A stretch of DNA of 64,000 nt, taken from Streptomyces cucumeris. GTDB taxonomy: Bacteria > Actinomycetota > Actinomycetes > Streptomycetales > Streptomycetaceae. The stretch spans positions 1 through 64,000 of the forward strand of contig NZ_JANCLX010000029.1 of the NCBI RefSeq assembly GCF_024295805.1, in the 5' to 3' direction. Of the stretch, positions 62,563 through 64,000 are shown piece after piece. The notes under the pieces were generated by a model. It did no database searches. It was not told the origin of the DNA and worked only from the letters and a program-made list of their open reading frames with translations. A program made the translations under genes and the position numbers. Each line of letters starts with the position of its first letter. The stretch's first letter is position 1.

Positions 62563-64000
62563 ATGCCTGCGGCCCCCTACATCGAACTCGACGGAACCAG
62601 CCTCTCGCCCCGCGCGGTTGCCGCAGCGGTCCGCGGCCGGGACGACGCCCGGGTGAGCCTCAGCCCTTCGGCCGTCGAACGGATGCGCGCCTCGGTCGGC
62701 CTCAAGGACTCGCTGCTGGCCGAGGAAGTTCCGATCTACGCCGTGACCACGGGCTTCGGAGACAGCTGCGTACGGCAGATCTCACCGGACAAGGCGCACC
62801 GGCTCCAGCGCAGCCTGGTGCTCTATCACCTCAACGGGGTCGGCCCGAAGGCCGTACCCGAGGTCGCCCGGGCAACCATGCTCATCAGGGCGAACGCACT
62901 GGCCAAGGGTGTCTCGGGGGTCCGCCCCGAAACGGTGTCGACCCTGCTCGAATGCCTGGCCCGGGACATCCTGCCGTTGATCCCCGAACGCGGGTCGGTC
63001 GGCGCCAGCGGTGATCTGGTACCGCTGTGCTACCTGGCCGCGGCCCTGATAGGCGAGGGCCAGGTCCTGCACCGCGGCACCGTGCGTCCGGCGCTGGACG
63101 CCCTGAGCGACGAGGGCATCCCACCGCTGCGGCTCGAGCCGAAAGAGGGCATCGCGCTCATCAACGGGACCTCGTTCGCCGCCGCGTACGCGGTCCTCGC
63201 CGCCGCGGACGCACGGGAGCTGACCTTCGTGGCCGAACTCGCGACGGCCATGACGCTGGAGGCACTGCACGGCAACGCGTCGGCGCTGCACCCCTTCGTC
63301 CATGCGAACAAGGCGCACCCCGGCCAGGTCGCGTCGGCGAAGGTCATCCGGACCCTGCTGGAAGGATCGCGGCTGGCCACGTCCTTCGAGGACATCCTCG
63401 TACGCCGCGAAAGACTGGACGGGCGGGGCTATCTCCGCTTGAACGAGAAGATCCAGGACACGTACTCCGTGCGCTGCGCCCCACAGATCATCGGCATCGT
63501 CCGGGACACGCTCGACTGGACGGACCGATGGCTGGGCACCGAGATCAACTCCGCAACGGACAACCCGCTGTTCGACGTCGACGAGTCCGGACTCCACCTC
63601 GGTGGAAACTTCTACGCCGGCCATGTCGGACAGGCGATGGACAGCCTGAAGACCACGGTGGCGGGCCTGGCCAATCTGCTCGACCGGCAACTCGCCCTCG
63701 TCGTGGACGAGAAGTTCAATGCGGGGCTGCCGCCCAATCTGATCGTCGCGCGCCCTCCGGACGATCCCGAGGCGGGGCTGCACCACGGCTTCAAGGGGAT
63801 GCAGATAGCGGCCTCGGCCGTCACCGCCGAAGCCCTCAAACAGACCGGGCCGGTATCGGTGTTCTCGCGCTCCACGGAGGCGCACAACCAGGACATCGTC
63901 AGCATGGGCACCATCGCGGCCCGTGACGCGCGCACCGTCAACGGACTGGTCCGCGAAGTGGCGGCCATACATCTGCTCGCCCTCGCCCAGGCACTCGACC
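62563..64000 (+). CDS. MIO-type aromatic amino acid ammonia-lyase/aminomutase, truncated by window end
   Basis: An enzyme of the histidine/tyrosine/phenylalanine ammonia-lyase family, removing ammonia from an aromatic amino acid to give an arylacrylate. 479 codons are present; the C-terminus lies outside. The MIO cofactor triad is Ala148-Ser149-Gly150 (SVGASGDLVPL), the catalytic Tyr60 is in YAVTTGFG, and INSATDNPLF and FSRSTEAHNQD are family motifs. The selectivity pair, aligned as LQRSLVLYHLNGVG, is Tyr88-His89, which is neither His-Leu (Tyr lyase), Phe-Leu (Phe lyase) nor Ser-His (His lyase). Substrate not assignable; the shikimate gene in the operon favours Tyr or Phe. Confidence 0.9.
   Translation, partial: MPAAPYIELDGTSLSPRAVAAAVRGRDDARVSLSPSAVERMRASVGLKDSLLAEEVPIYAVTTGFGDSCVRQISPDKAHRLQRSLVLYHLNGVGPKAVPEVARATMLIRANALAKGVSGVRPETVSTLLECLARDILPLIPERGSVGASGDLVPLCYLAAALIGEGQVLHRGTVRPALDALSDEGIPPLRLEPKEGIALINGTSFAAAYAVLAAADARELTFVAELATAMTLEALHGNASALHPFVHANKAHPGQVASAKVIRTLLEGSRLATSFEDILVRRERLDGRGYLRLNEKIQDTYSVRCAPQIIGIVRDTLDWTDRWLGTEINSATDNPLFDVDESGLHLGGNFYAGHVGQAMDSLKTTVAGLANLLDRQLALVVDEKFNAGLPPNLIVARPPDDPEAGLHHGFKGMQIAASAVTAEALKQTGPVSVFSRSTEAHNQDIVSMGTIAARDARTVNGLVREVAAIHLLALAQALD

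Overview
The window is high-GC DNA with actinobacterial gene style: GTG and TTG starts, many 4-nt stop/start overlaps, several secreted proteases and a snapalysin gene beside its LysR activator. It is almost certainly a Streptomyces chromosome, probably an accessory or arm region. I see no rRNA, tRNA or CRISPR array and only one insertion-sequence remnant.

Layout. 1-4.4 kb: secreted proteins (a subtilisin-like protease cut by the window start, an Asn/Gly-repeat protein and a streptogrisin-like protease). 4.4-14.8 kb: an L-fucose uptake and non-phosphorylative catabolism operon on the minus strand (sugar ABC transporter, L-fuconate dehydratase, lactonase, FucU mutarotase, two dehydrogenases, fucose dehydrogenase, GntR regulator), with a recognisable promoter and palindrome in front. 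15-21.5 kb: an MFS/SDR/ketopantoate-reductase-like/M20 operon, divergent from a double-domain Lrp regulator and a polysaccharide deacetylase-like gene. 21.8-22.7 kb: a membrane-anchored ricin-type lectin. 23-30.5 kb: a MocR regulator divergent from an amino-acid-type ABC transporter operon with a nitrilase, a decarboxylase/binding-like protein and an M14 carboxypeptidase. 30.6-36.6 kb: an ornithine aminotransferase operon with a second polar amino acid ABC transporter and an M20 amidohydrolase, divergent from a TetR gene. 36.7-39 kb: an FAD monooxygenase facing a GntR-TetR fusion regulator across a palindrome-rich gap. 39-51.6 kb: two paralogous Tat-secreted glycoside hydrolases in opposite orientation sharing a nearly identical 20-bp upstream element, a large GH35 beta-galactosidase, a LysE exporter, an IS5-type remnant, an alpha/beta hydrolase, an aldo/keto reductase and the snpR-snpA pair. 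51.9-52.7 kb: a frameshifted phosphotransferase gene.

53.2 kb to the window end is the most unusual part: a tightly packed plus-strand biosynthetic operon containing a class I DAHP synthase, an aldehyde-dehydrogenase-fold reductase, a PaaK-type ligase, a ten-repeat alpha/alpha-toroid protein, a MIF/tautomerase-like protein, an acyl carrier protein, a very short AMP ligase, a ketoreductase-type SDR, a LuxE/PaaK-like ligase and a MIO aromatic ammonia-lyase that runs off the end. The gene set suggests that shikimate supply and an ammonia-lyase make an arylacrylate, which ligases activate onto the ACP, and which is then reduced or rearranged. There is no ketosynthase or NRPS module in view. I do not recognise this as a known pathway.

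The carbohydrate genes may work together on plant polysaccharide (galactosidase-type enzymes outside the cell, fucose catabolism inside), but that is inference.
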